The position numbers were made by a program, and so were the translations under genes. DNA of 8,804 bases, taken from NCBI GenBank assembly GCA_027028225.1, contig JALVJP010000080.1, positions 1 through 8,804 on the forward strand. The letters run 5' to 3'. Under the pieces are notes generated by a model. It ran no database searches, had not been told where the DNA came from, and was given only the letters and a program-made list of their open reading frames with translations. Below, one piece after another: positions 1 through 6,765 of the stretch. This DNA is from Candidatus Parcubacteria bacterium. GTDB lineage: Bacteria; Patescibacteriota; Minisyncoccia; Phycocordibacterales; UBA1006. The stretch's first letter is position 1, and each line of letters starts with the position of its first letter.

Positions 1-11
1 CTTTCGTTATG

Positions 12-82
12 CGGGCGATGAGAGAATCGAACTCCCAATAACGGTTTTGGAGACCGTTGTTATACCATTTAACTAATCGCCC
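12..82 (-). tRNA. trnW: tRNA-Trp (anticodon CCA)
   Basis: The reverse complement folds into a complete cloverleaf of 71 nt. The acceptor stem GGGCGAT/ATCGCCC is a perfect 7 bp. The anticodon stem ACGGT/ACCGT holds the loop CTCCAAA, with anticodon CCA at 48-50. The T arm GGGAG/CTCTC has one G-U pair and a normal TTCGATT loop. The discriminator is G, and the 3' CCA is not encoded (the next bases are CAT), so it must be added after transcription. The gene lies 12 bp behind rpmG and is probably cotranscribed with it, as in the common bacterial order rpmG-trnW-secE-nusG. A CCA-only tRNA-Trp fits a code in which UGA is stop. Confidence 0.97.
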
Positions 83-94
83 ATAACAAAAAAT

Positions 95-274
95 TTAGGC
101 CTTCTTCTTCCTAAAAATTTTCTTTGTTTGTGTGAAAACAACATGTTTTTTAAGTTTCTTTGAGTATTTCTTAAGAGAAATTTTTATATTATTCCCCTTT
201 TTTCCACTCTTCTTTGTGGTAATAAACTCATTTGCTTCGTCGTTGTAGAGTGTAACCAGTTTATCTTGTGACAT
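95..274 (-). CDS. rpmG: 50S ribosomal protein L33
   Basis: This short reading frame (59 residues) starts with ATG at 274 and ends with TAA. The product begins MSQDKLVTLYNDE and continues through EFITTKKSGKK, ISLKKYSKKLKKHVVF and a basic tail ending RKKKA. That matches bacterial L33: a KLV/IKL first strand, a Y/FxTTK-NKK centre, a (K/S)LKKYxxxLRKHVxF end, and the expected length of 50-60 residues. L33 sits in the large ribosomal subunit near the E site. It lacks the zinc-binding CxxC pairs of the other L33 form. The lysine-rich extension after HVVF is longer than in well-known L33 proteins. tRNA-Trp follows after 12 bp, which supports the call because rpmG-trnW-secE-nusG is a common order. No Shine-Dalgarno sequence precedes the ATG. 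Confidence 0.9.
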   Translation of the reverse strand: MSQDKLVTLYNDEANEFITTKKSGKKGNNIKISLKKYSKKLKKHVVFTQTKKIFRKKKA

Positions 275-284
275 AATACAATTT

Positions 285-336
285 ACTATAATAAATGAAT
301 ACGGCAGTATTATAGAGAAAATATTAGGAAGTGCAA
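285..336 (-). promoter_or_regulatory. Candidate promoter(s) for rpmG-trnW
   Basis: On the minus strand TTGCAC (336-331) is followed after 16 bp by a perfect TATAAT (314-309). This gives a sigma70-type promoter starting inside the last codons of the upstream small gene and leaving a leader of roughly 28 nt before the rpmG ATG. A second hexamer, TATAGT (290-285), ends 10 nt before the ATG and would give an almost leaderless transcript. Neither leader contains a Shine-Dalgarno sequence. Which one is used cannot be told from the sequence. Confidence 0.5.
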
Positions 337-704
337 GTGCTTGCCATCGAATCCTCTCCTATATAACCAGCAAAACCTTCACTATCGACACAATACCATT
401 CTCCATTCTTCTCTACTGCAAGAACAAAATCCTTATTCGAATCTCGACATATAAAACTATCCACGTCTTCAATAGCAAGATTTTCTATAAAAAGAATATC
501 TGGATTTGTAATACAAACTCCATCTATGTATCCTCCTATTACCTTCCTGTTCAACACATCTGCTTGAGCGATACGCATCTGAGCATGTAAAAACTCCTCC
601 TCTGTCTGAGAGAGTTTCTTCTGAAAGATCGGGATAAATGAAAAGAACCAAACGGAAATTACAATAAATACCATAAAGTAGTAAGAACTCGACTTATACC
701 CCAT
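324..704 (-). CDS. Small single-pass membrane protein with CPR pilin-like C-terminal motif
   Basis: The protein has 126 residues counted from the ATG at 704; a TTG two codons earlier (710) is the alternative start. The ATG is preferred because a TATACT hexamer ends six bases before it. A hydrophobic segment at about residues 9-27 forms one membrane anchor, followed by a charged, probably helical stretch (residues 29-53). The C-terminal part contains C64, then ICRDSN (C86) and WYCVDSEG (C105), a CxDS...YCVDSxG pattern that I recognise from short pilin-like proteins of Candidate Phyla Radiation bacteria. It may form a small extracytoplasmic disulphide-bonded sheet. The N-terminus lacks the usual prepilin peptidase site (G before FTLxE), so it is not a standard type IV pilin. 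The gene stands alone between tRNA-Tyr and rpmG. Its function is unknown, and the pilin relation rests on the motif only. Confidence 0.75.
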   Translation of the reverse strand: MGYKSSSYYFMVFIVISVWFFSFIPIFQKKLSQTEEEFLHAQMRIAQADVLNRKVIGGYIDGVCITNPDILFIENLAIEDVDSFICRDSNKDFVLAVEKNGEWYCVDSEGFAGYIGEDSMASTCTS

Positions 705-710
705 ATACAA

Positions 711-716
711 AGTATA
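711..716 (-). promoter_or_regulatory. -10 hexamer for the pilin-like gene (leaderless start)
   Basis: TATACT at 716-711 is separated from the ATG at 704 by six bases (TTGTAT). Transcription would therefore start at, or within a base or two of, the start codon. The -35 region is a run of pyrimidines with no good TTGACA match. No Shine-Dalgarno sequence lies upstream of the ATG. Confidence 0.5.
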
Positions 717-726
717 AAGAAATGAA

Positions 727-760
727 GGAAAAAGAAAAGAAGAATATCAATGTATTCTCC
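727..760 (-). terminator. Intrinsic terminator after tRNA-Tyr
   Basis: On the minus strand GGAGAATA (760-753) pairs with TATTCTTC (746-739) around a 6-nt loop, giving 8 bp with one G-U pair. The T-rich tract TTTTCTTTTTCC (738-727) follows directly. It starts 9 bp past the tRNA-Tyr 3' end and just before the promoter of the pilin-like gene, so it separates the two units. Confidence 0.6.
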
Positions 761-769
761 TTTGTTAGG

Positions 770-852
770 TGCGCCGGGACGGATTTGAACCGCCGTAGGC
801 TAACGCCGCCTGATTTACAGTCAGGTGCAATTGACCACTCTGCCACCGACGC
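770..852 (-). tRNA. trnY: tRNA-Tyr (anticodon GTA)
   Basis: This is a class II cloverleaf of 83 nt. The acceptor stem GCGTCGG/CCGGCGC has 7 bp with one G-U pair. The D stem is GCAG/TTGC. The anticodon stem CCTGA/TCAGG holds the loop CTGTAAA, with GTA at 816-818. A long variable arm (GGC-GTTA-GCC core) is typical of tRNA-Tyr. The T arm GGCGG/CCGTC has the loop TTCAAAT. The discriminator is A and the following bases are CCT, so CCA is only partly encoded. A strong hairpin lies 5 nt before its 5' end and a terminator follows its 3' end. Confidence 0.97.
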
Positions 853-857
853 AAGTT

Positions 858-881
858 GGTAGGAGAGGGGGATCTCCTACC
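858..881 (-). repeat. Perfect 9-bp inverted repeat between clp and tRNA-Tyr
   Basis: GGTAGGAGA (858-866) and TCTCCTACC (873-881) are perfect inverted repeats around a 6-nt loop, which reads TCCCCC in the minus-strand RNA. The hairpin forms 18 nt after the stop codon of the Clp gene and ends 5 nt before the mature 5' end of tRNA-Tyr. No U-tract follows it, so it does not look like a standard intrinsic terminator. It could protect the 3' end of the clp mRNA, serve as an RNase III processing site, or guide tRNA 5' processing. Confidence 0.7.
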
Positions 882-899
882 GGTTCACACTCTATCAAA

Positions 900-3608
900 T
901 TATAAGGTCTTTGCAAGTTTTTTTCCTACAACTCGAGAGCGTGTCTTTCTCTTGTTTACCTTTATTTCACTCTTTTTCTTGAGAACAAGTTGTTCTCCGT
1001 CTGAACTAATAGTAAGTACTCTATCCTGACTATCTTCTCCCATAAGCGAACGTGCGATGAGATTCGTGAGATCTCGCTCAATCACACGCTTAAGCGATCG
1101 TGCTCCGTATTTAGGATCAAACCCTTTCTCAATAAGATGCTGAACTGCGGATGCATTGAGCTTTATACGAATCCCTCTCGATACAAGGCGCTGTTCAAGC
1201 GTTTGAATCTCTCTTGAAACAATATCCTTCAAATCCTTTTTTGTAAGCGCATTAAAGAGAATAATTTCATCAAGACGATTGAGAAATTCTGGCCTAAAAA
1301 AATCTTGCACTGCTTCCATCACCTTATCTTTGAGAAATACGAGATTTCCCTCTTCTTGTTTTCTGTCAGTAGAAAATCCAATAGATTGCATCTTCTGAAA
1401 GTACTCTGCTCCAAGATTTGAGGTGAGAATAATAATCGTATTGCGAAAATCAACTGCCCTCCCTTTACTATCTGTGAGTACACCGTCATCAAGAATTTGA
1501 AGAAGGATATTAAAGACATCACGATGTGCTTTCTCAACCTCATCGAAAAGAATAACTGAGTAAGGACGATGACGAACTGCCTCCGTGAGAATTCCTGCAT
1601 TCTCATACCCTACATAACCAGGAGGAGCACCTACAAGCTTTGATACCGCATGCTTCTCCATAAATTCAGACATATCAACTCGTACAAGTGCTTTCTCGTC
1701 CCCAAAGAGAAACGCTGCAAGAGCTTTTGTGAGTTCTGTCTTCCCTACGCCCGTAGGACCAAGGAAGAGGAAAGAACCTATTGGTCGTTTCGGGTCTGAA
1801 ACACCGAGACGAGAACGACGAATCGCATCAGCAAGCTTCTGAATTGCTTCGTCCTGACCTTTCACTCGTTCACGAAGAATGTCTTCGAGTTGAGAAAGGC
1901 GTCGCTGTTCGCTCTGAATCATTTTTGTAAGTGGAACTCCCGTCCATCGAGAAACAACCCGTGCAATATCCTCTCGTATAACTTCATCACGCAAGAGAGA
2001 ATTCTCTTTTTGAAGACGATTTAATTTTGATTGAGCTTGTGTGAGTTTCTTTTCGAGGATTGGAATTTTTCCATAACGAATATGTGCAACCTCAGCAAAA
2101 GAATCTTCGCGTTCCGCACGCTGTGCTTCCCTTTTCGCAGTCTCAATTTCTTTTGTGATTTCCGAAATTGTTTCAAACAGACCTTTCTCTTTCTTCCACT
2201 TTTCCGCAAGTTCTTCTACTGAGGAACGAATCTTCTCCATCTTTCGTTCAATTACACGAACCTTTTTCTTCTTTTCACTTTCTGGAATTCGCTTCGCAAG
2301 AATTGCTTCTCTCTCTATTTCGAGTGATTTCAACTTACCACTTGCCTCTTTTACATCCTGAGGGAGATCTTGGAGAGATATCTTCACAAGTGATGATGTC
2401 TCCTCGATGAGTTCAACTGCTTTGTCAGGCAGATTTAGATCATTAATGTAGCGCACCGAGAAATCAACCGCAGCATCAATCGCATCCGAAGCAATTCGCA
2501 CCCCATGGTAGAGTTCGTAGTATGGTCGAAGTCCTTGAAGAATACGCTTTGATTCTTCTACATCTGGTTCTTCCACATAAATCGTCTGGAAACGACGCAC
2601 GAGTGCACGATCACGCTCGAAGTATTTTTGAAACTCATCACGTGTAGTAGATCCAATCACGCGTAATTTTCCACGAGCAAGTGAGGGTTTAAGAATATTC
2701 GCTGCATCCATCGATCCTTCGGACGAACCAGCCCCAATAAGTGTATGAATTTCATCAATAAAAAGAATAATATTCTCATTACTATTCTCAACTTCACGAA
2801 TGATACGCTTTAACCTATCTTCAAATTCCCCACGATACTTCGTCCCAGCAAGGAGGAGCCCCATATCGAGCATAATGAGATGACTTTCCACAAGATTTTG
2901 AGGAACATCATTTTGAACAATACGCTGTGCGAGACCTTCTACGATTGCAGTCTTTCCAACGCCTGGCTCCCCTATAAGGAGTGGGTTATTCTTTACACGA
3001 CGAGAGAGAATTTGAATAAGTCGTTGAATTTCCTCATCTCTCCCAATGACAGGATCGAGTTTATGTTCCCGTGCAAGTTGGGTAAGATCCTCTGAGTATT
3101 TCAAAAGTGTTCGATTTTTTCTCTCAAAAGATTGTTCGAACTGTTCCCTCTCTTCCTCAAGCTCTTGGAGTGCACCCTGTATATTTTCGTTTGTAATTCC
3201 ATACTGGAGAAGAAATTGTTGTGCGTCACTTGGAACACTGGTAAGAGAAATAAGGATGTGATGCGAGCTAATCGCAGTATCCCCTCTTTTCTTCATTACT
3301 GCCATCGAATGTTCGATTACTTGTGCCAAATCAGCAGTAAGAAACATCTGCTGGGGTCCTTCTGCTATATTTGAACGGAGAGAACCCTCTCCTTCTAGCT
3401 TCTCAACAAAGTCACCGAAAAAGCGATCGTATTGAAAACCGATTTTCTTTGAAAGTAAGGCAAAAGGAGATTCATCGTCAAGAACTATTGCTGCAAGCAG
3501 GTGAATAGCAGAAACATTATTCTGCCCGTGTTCGATTGCGATCTCATGGGAACGACGAATTGCTCGCTTTTCATCTTCGCTAAAATGTTGAAATGGAGGC
3601 ATTGTCAT
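900..3608 (-). CDS. clpB/clpC: Double-AAA+ Clp unfoldase, ClpB/ClpC mosaic
   Basis: This 902-residue hexameric ATPase unfolds or disaggregates proteins in the cytoplasm. A Clp N domain (about 5-150) is followed by AAA-1 with Walker A GEPGVGKT (213-220), Walker B ending DE (285-286), pore-loop KYRG (Y258) and arginine fingers near R338-R339. A long coiled-coil M domain (about 405-540, including [11 protein letters not shown]) has ClpB length. AAA-2 has Walker A GPTGVGKT (617-624), Walker B ILFDE (686-690), pore-loop GYVGY (664-668), R778 in LNRLD, and sensor-2 GAR (835-837). All ATPase residues are present. IGF (743-745) sits where ClpC/ClpA carry the ClpP-contacting tripeptide, which true ClpB lacks. 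The C-terminus is a basic tail. It may be a disaggregase that also feeds ClpP. The ATG at 3608 is chosen; a second ATG lies two codons in. No CIRCE operator is seen. Confidence 0.95.
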   Translation of the reverse strand: MTMPPFQHFSEDEKRAIRRSHEIAIEHGQNNVSAIHLLAAIVLDDESPFALLSKKIGFQYDRFFGDFVEKLEGEGSLRSNIAEGPQQMFLTADLAQVIEHSMAVMKKRGDTAISSHHILISLTSVPSDAQQFLLQYGITNENIQGALQELEEEREQFEQSFERKNRTLLKYSEDLTQLAREHKLDPVIGRDEEIQRLIQILSRRVKNNPLLIGEPGVGKTAIVEGLAQRIVQNDVPQNLVESHLIMLDMGLLLAGTKYRGEFEDRLKRIIREVENSNENIILFIDEIHTLIGAGSSEGSMDAANILKPSLARGKLRVIGSTTRDEFQKYFERDRALVRRFQTIYVEEPDVEESKRILQGLRPYYELYHGVRIASDAIDAAVDFSVRYINDLNLPDKAVELIEETSSLVKISLQDLPQDVKEASGKLKSLEIEREAILAKRIPESEKKKKVRVIERKMEKIRSSVEELAEKWKKEKGLFETISEITKEIETAKREAQRAEREDSFAEVAHIRYGKIPILEKKLTQAQSKLNRLQKENSLLRDEVIREDIARVVSRWTGVPLTKMIQSEQRRLSQLEDILRERVKGQDEAIQKLADAIRRSRLGVSDPKRPIGSFLFLGPTGVGKTELTKALAAFLFGDEKALVRVDMSEFMEKHAVSKLVGAPPGYVGYENAGILTEAVRHRPYSVILFDEVEKAHRDVFNILLQILDDGVLTDSKGRAVDFRNTIIILTSNLGAEYFQKMQSIGFSTDRKQEEGNLVFLKDKVMEAVQDFFRPEFLNRLDEIILFNALTKKDLKDIVSREIQTLEQRLVSRGIRIKLNASAVQHLIEKGFDPKYGARSLKRVIERDLTNLIARSLMGEDSQDRVLTISSDGEQLVLKKKSEIKVNKRKTRSRVVGKKLAKTL

Positions 3609-3615
3609 ACTTCAA

Positions 3616-3665
3616 ATTATATTAAACTTACAACTTCATTATATAAAAATACTATTAAAAAGCAA
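3616..3665 (-). promoter_or_regulatory. Tandem promoter elements for the Clp ATPase gene
   Basis: TTGCTT (3665-3660), a 16-bp spacer and TATAAT (3643-3638) form a standard sigma70-like promoter, giving a leader of about 25 nt. A second perfect TATAAT (3621-3616) lies seven bases before the ATG and would give a leaderless mRNA. The two TATAAT boxes are separated by 16 bp, and both are followed by GAAGT (directly in the upstream copy, after TT in the downstream copy). No inverted GCACTC-type CIRCE element is present. Confidence 0.55.
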
Positions 3666-3701
3666 TTTTAGACAAAAAACCCGTACATATGAAAAACTCA
3701 G

Positions 3702-3735
3702 CAAAAAAACTATTTACCGAGAAGTTGCGATAAAT
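3702..3735 (-). terminator. Weak intrinsic terminator overlapping the end of the SLOG-like gene
   Basis: On the minus strand ATTTATCG (3735-3728) pairs with CGGTAAAT (3719-3712) around an 8-nt loop, giving 8 bp with one G-U pair. AG and seven T residues (3709-3703) follow. The last sense codons and the first base of the TAG stop lie in the hairpin. The stem is AT-rich, so it may be leaky. It is a plausible end for the rlmB-murJ operon. Confidence 0.45.
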
Positions 3736-4252
3736 TATTCGTTATAAGAAAATCTCCATCTTTTATTTCACCTTTCTCTTTAAGATAGGAGAGGAGTTCG
3801 TCTCTCCCTAATGAAGAATCTGAAAAGAAACGAATTTCTTTACCTTGTTCACGAGCAACAAGAAAAGCGTGGTAAAGATCAATTCCCGCATGAACAAAGA
3901 GAACGATGTCGGAAGACCGAGAGAGGAGAAGCTCTGCTCCAGATGAACCAAATCCAGTATAGATGACGGTATCAATAAATCGGAGAGGAAGAGCATAACG
4001 CTTATCGTGTTCCTCCTCATGTGCTGCAGGGGAGAAACCAATAATACAATTTGATCCTGCCTTTTTTGCCCCTTTTGCAGTCCAATAAGAAAAACCAGGA
4101 ATCATAGGTATTCCAAGTATATCTTCTCTATTCGCGATTTCTTTTCCAAGTTGAAGCGCGAGGAAAAGCAATGATTCTTCATCAAACCATCCACCCTGTC
4201 TAGGACCATACACCGCGATGGTATTTCGTTTTAGATTCTCTATTCTACTCAT
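3710..4252 (-). CDS. SLOG/LOG-like Rossmann-fold protein
   Basis: This 180-residue soluble protein looks like the LOG/DprA-type SLOG superfamily (often annotated as possible lysine decarboxylase), which binds nucleotides or nucleotide-like ligands. The visible pattern is a first strand TIAVYGPR (11-18), a helix ending ALQLGKEIA, and a second strand to a turn followed by WTAKGAKKAGSNCIIGFSP (57-75), equivalent to the MxAVxKGAxxAGGxxIGI region of LOG proteins. The third part is SSDIVLFVHAGI (113-124) and AFLVAREQGKEI (129-140), equivalent to the SDAxIxxPGGxGTxxE...GKP region. The PGGxGTxxE motif that LOG phosphoribohydrolases use is replaced by HAGIDLYHAF, and the GGG turn is also altered, so enzyme activity is doubtful. 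It lies 18 bp after murJ. A TATTCT seven bases before its ATG could be an internal promoter. Its partner or ligand is unknown. Confidence 0.7.
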   Translation of the reverse strand: MSRIENLKRNTIAVYGPRQGGWFDEESLLFLALQLGKEIANREDILGIPMIPGFSYWTAKGAKKAGSNCIIGFSPAAHEEEHDKRYALPLRFIDTVIYTGFGSSGAELLLSRSSDIVLFVHAGIDLYHAFLVAREQGKEIRFFSDSSLGRDELLSYLKEKGEIKDGDFLITNNLSQLLGK

Positions 4253-4270
4253 TCTCTACAGAATACCGCA

Positions 4271-5986
4271 TTAAGAATGTATTTCAATATCTCCAGTAAC
4301 ATCTTTTCGATAAATCTGTCTTCTGAAAGAGTTGAAAAAGCGCGTAACAACCCGTCTAAAACTATACGCATCCTCATTTTTGAGGAAAATAAGAAGTGCA
4401 AACCACAAGATGAGCGAAAGAAAAGCAGAAATAGTAGCATGGAGGAAAAGTCCTAATGTATAATGCTGATTAAAAAGTGATACACTCATATGGAGAATAT
4501 AGTAAAGTATGAGCCCGAGGAATACACTTGCGACAGATGATTGAAAAAATGATTTCCATGGAGTTAACCTCTCGGGAAATTTTCGTACGAAAGGAAAATC
4601 TTTTTGAAAGAAGAAAGAGAAAAGGATAAGACTCAAGTAAGTCCAAAACACATAAGTAATCGAGAGAACCAAGACCTCACTCCCTTGAACATTCTGGATA
4701 CGGAAAATGGATTCTACATTCGAACGAAAATAACTATTAGTAGTAAAGATACGAGAGAGGAATAACAGGAAAGGAAAAGTGATAAGTAGAGAAGAGGAAA
4801 GAATTGTAAAAGGCCTCCATGTTTTTCCACTTGCATAGTATGCACGAATAATAAGTAAATTTACTCCCTGCGCGAGAACAGAAAGAGAGAGTATTGCGAG
4901 AGAAGCAGCTACTATTTTTGTATCCGACCAATTAAAATGACCTGTCCCTAACACGACACGGACGATGTGTGCGCGAAGCACAACAAAGAGAGTAATGGCA
5001 GGAAGCGACCAAAATACGATTTGTCTTAATGGATAAAAAACGGAACGAAGAAACCTTTGATAATCTCCATCTTGATATACTTTTACAAGAATAGGAAAAC
5101 TCGCAACAGAGTAGGATAAACCTATAAGCGACAAAGGAACTGATCGCATGTTGAACGAGAGTTGAAAAAGAGAAACTGAACCCTCTGTAAACCGTGTCGC
5201 ATACGATAAGAGAATAAGAAGAAATACGTGAGAAAGCGAAAGTGTTACCATTCTTGGAAGCGAAGTTTTCGTAAGTGAGATAATTTTATTCCAACGAATA
5301 CCTCGTAGGGAAAAACTAGGAGTAAAGGATTCCTTTCTCACAACAAGATACTGTATAAGAAGATGAAAAAATGCTCCTATAATAACACCGTACGCAACTC
5401 CATATATTCCGAAATAAGGAGAGAGAATGAGAATTCCTAAAATAATCCCCAAATTATAGAGAACAGGGCTAATTGCATAGATAACAAATTTCTTCACCGA
5501 CTGAACGACTGTTGAAAAAATAGTAGAGATACCGAGGAGAATCGGCGAGAGTAACATAATACGAGAAAGAGCGGTAGTTTCTCGAATTGCATGAGAAGAA
5601 AATCCATCAAACAGAAAAGAAACAAGATATGGAGTTACTATAAACGAAATAGCACTAAGAACGAGAATAAACAGAATAAAAACACTAAAAATTTCACTTA
5701 AAAAAAGTCTCGCTTGTTCCTTTCCTGCTTGTAACTCCATTTGAAAGAATGGTAAGAGTGCTGAAAGTGACACGAGAGAAATTGCAAAAATAAAAAGAAC
5801 ATCTGGGATACGGAATGCTGCGTAGTACACATCAAGCGACTCTCCTACCCCAATTCTCCCCGCAAGAAAACGATCACGAAAGAGAGCGAGGAGTTGGGAG
5901 AGGAATGTGAAAAATGCGAGGAGAAGTGCAGTCTCACCTACTCGAGAAAATGATTTAAATAATACATTTTTCATTCTACGAATCAT
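4271..5986 (-). CDS. murJ: Lipid II flippase MurJ (MviN family)
   Basis: This is an integral membrane protein of 571 residues from the chosen ATG. It is rich in hydrophobic helices throughout, as expected for the 14-helix MurJ/MviN fold in the MOP superfamily. It is predicted to move lipid-linked peptidoglycan precursor across the cytoplasmic membrane. The family signature is clear near the N-terminus: FLSQLLALFRDRFLAG (28-43) followed by SLDVYYAAFRIPD (50-62). The C-terminus ends in a charged cytoplasmic tail. The ATG at 5986 is preferred because it forms an ATGA overlap with the rlmB stop. An in-frame ATG at 6013 would add MEETKNEKA, and another at 5974 is possible. None has a Shine-Dalgarno sequence. 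The gene sits between rlmB and the SLOG-like gene and is probably translated by coupling. Confidence 0.92.
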   Translation of the reverse strand: MIRRMKNVLFKSFSRVGETALLLAFFTFLSQLLALFRDRFLAGRIGVGESLDVYYAAFRIPDVLFIFAISLVSLSALLPFFQMELQAGKEQARLFLSEIFSVFILFILVLSAISFIVTPYLVSFLFDGFSSHAIRETTALSRIMLLSPILLGISTIFSTVVQSVKKFVIYAISPVLYNLGIILGILILSPYFGIYGVAYGVIIGAFFHLLIQYLVVRKESFTPSFSLRGIRWNKIISLTKTSLPRMVTLSLSHVFLLILLSYATRFTEGSVSLFQLSFNMRSVPLSLIGLSYSVASFPILVKVYQDGDYQRFLRSVFYPLRQIVFWSLPAITLFVVLRAHIVRVVLGTGHFNWSDTKIVAASLAILSLSVLAQGVNLLIIRAYYASGKTWRPFTILSSSLLITFPFLLFLSRIFTTNSYFRSNVESIFRIQNVQGSEVLVLSITYVFWTYLSLILFSFFFQKDFPFVRKFPERLTPWKSFFQSSVASVFLGLILYYILHMSVSLFNQHYTLGLFLHATISAFLSLILWFALLIFLKNEDAYSFRRVVTRFFNSFRRQIYRKDVTGDIEIHS

Positions 5987-6765
5987 AGCTTTTTCATTCT
6001 TTGTCTCTTCCATTCATAAAGCGCAACCGCAACAGAAACGGAAACATTGAGAGACTCCACTTTATGTTCCATCGGAATAGAGAGGATAAAATCCGATTCC
6101 TTTTTCATTCGATCAGAGACACCCTTTCCTTCTGATCCAAATACAAACACCATAGGATCATCTGCAAGCTGATGATTCCAATAGAAAGACTCCCTCTCTC
6201 CTTCATCAGGGAGATCAAACGATGCAACCCAGAAGCGTTTCTTTTTAAACTTATTTACTGCATGTGCGAGGTTCGCTACCCGAATAATTGGAATAGAGAG
6301 AATTGTCCCAGCAGATGTCTTAAACACTGTTCCGTTTACCGGTGACTGATTATCTTTTGTAATAAGAATGCCATGCACCCCCGCAGCGACAGCAGTTCTC
6401 ACAATCGCACCAAAATTGTGTGGGTCTTGAATATGGTCAAGTGCAAGGATGAGTGGGTTCTCAATTTCTTCAATTGTATCTAAAAAATCTTCAAGCTCTG
6501 TATAAGGAAATGCTTTTACGAGCGCAACAACACCCTGATGAGAGACATCCCCTACATACCGAGTAAGATTCTTTTTCACAACGCGTGATACAGGAATCCG
6601 CTCCTTCTTCGCGTACTCAGTAAAACGAGAAAGCTCCTCTCTTGAAAGAGAATCTGAGAGGAGAATACGCATCATCTGTTCTGGCCTGCGTGTAAGATAT
6701 TCGTAGACAGGATTTCTCCCAAAAATATAGAATGACTGATTCTTTTTTCTTCTCTTTATATTCAT
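5983..6765 (-). CDS. rlmB: SpoU-family 23S rRNA 2'-O-methyltransferase (RlmB/TrmH type)
   Basis: This 260-residue SPOUT methyltransferase uses S-adenosylmethionine to methylate a ribose 2'-OH. By family it is RlmB-like (23S rRNA G2251, E. coli numbering). An N-terminal substrate-binding domain begins FYIFGRNPVYEYL (12-24), typical of RlmB, and runs through SHQGVVALV (75-83). The catalytic trefoil-knot domain shows motif 1, DHIQDPHNFGAIVRTA (110-125, with N117 and R123), motif 2, FGSEGKGVS (209-217), and motif 3, IPMEHKVESLNVSVSVAVA (230-248). All key residues are present. A short basic extension precedes the first domain. The ATG at 6765 overlaps the TGA of the gene before it (ATGA); a TTG two codons earlier (6771) is less likely. 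The exact target nucleotide cannot be fixed from sequence alone, since related SpoU enzymes modify tRNA. Confidence 0.92.
   Translation of the reverse strand: MNIKRRKKNQSFYIFGRNPVYEYLTRRPEQMMRILLSDSLSREELSRFTEYAKKERIPVSRVVKKNLTRYVGDVSHQGVVALVKAFPYTELEDFLDTIEEIENPLILALDHIQDPHNFGAIVRTAVAAGVHGILITKDNQSPVNGTVFKTSAGTILSIPIIRVANLAHAVNKFKKKRFWVASFDLPDEGERESFYWNHQLADDPMVFVFGSEGKGVSDRMKKESDFILSIPMEHKVESLNVSVSVAVALYEWKRQRMKKL

Noticed and set aside
858..881. Reading the hairpin as the terminator of the Clp gene
   Set aside because: No U-tract follows on the minus strand; the next bases are AACTT and then the tRNA. It was kept as an inverted repeat instead.
2031..2410. Plus-strand open frames opposite the Clp coiled-coil region
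   Set aside because: They are rich in F and S, as expected from the complement of K/E-rich codons, have no family features, and lie wholly within a clear gene.
3609..3709. Possible CIRCE or other heat-shock operator before the Clp gene
   Set aside because: No TTAGCACTC/GAGTGCTAA pair or other long inverted repeat is present there.
3808..4041. Minus-strand open frame in another phase inside the SLOG-like gene
   Set aside because: It is an out-of-frame shadow without a recognisable motif; the 180-residue frame has coherent Rossmann-fold features.
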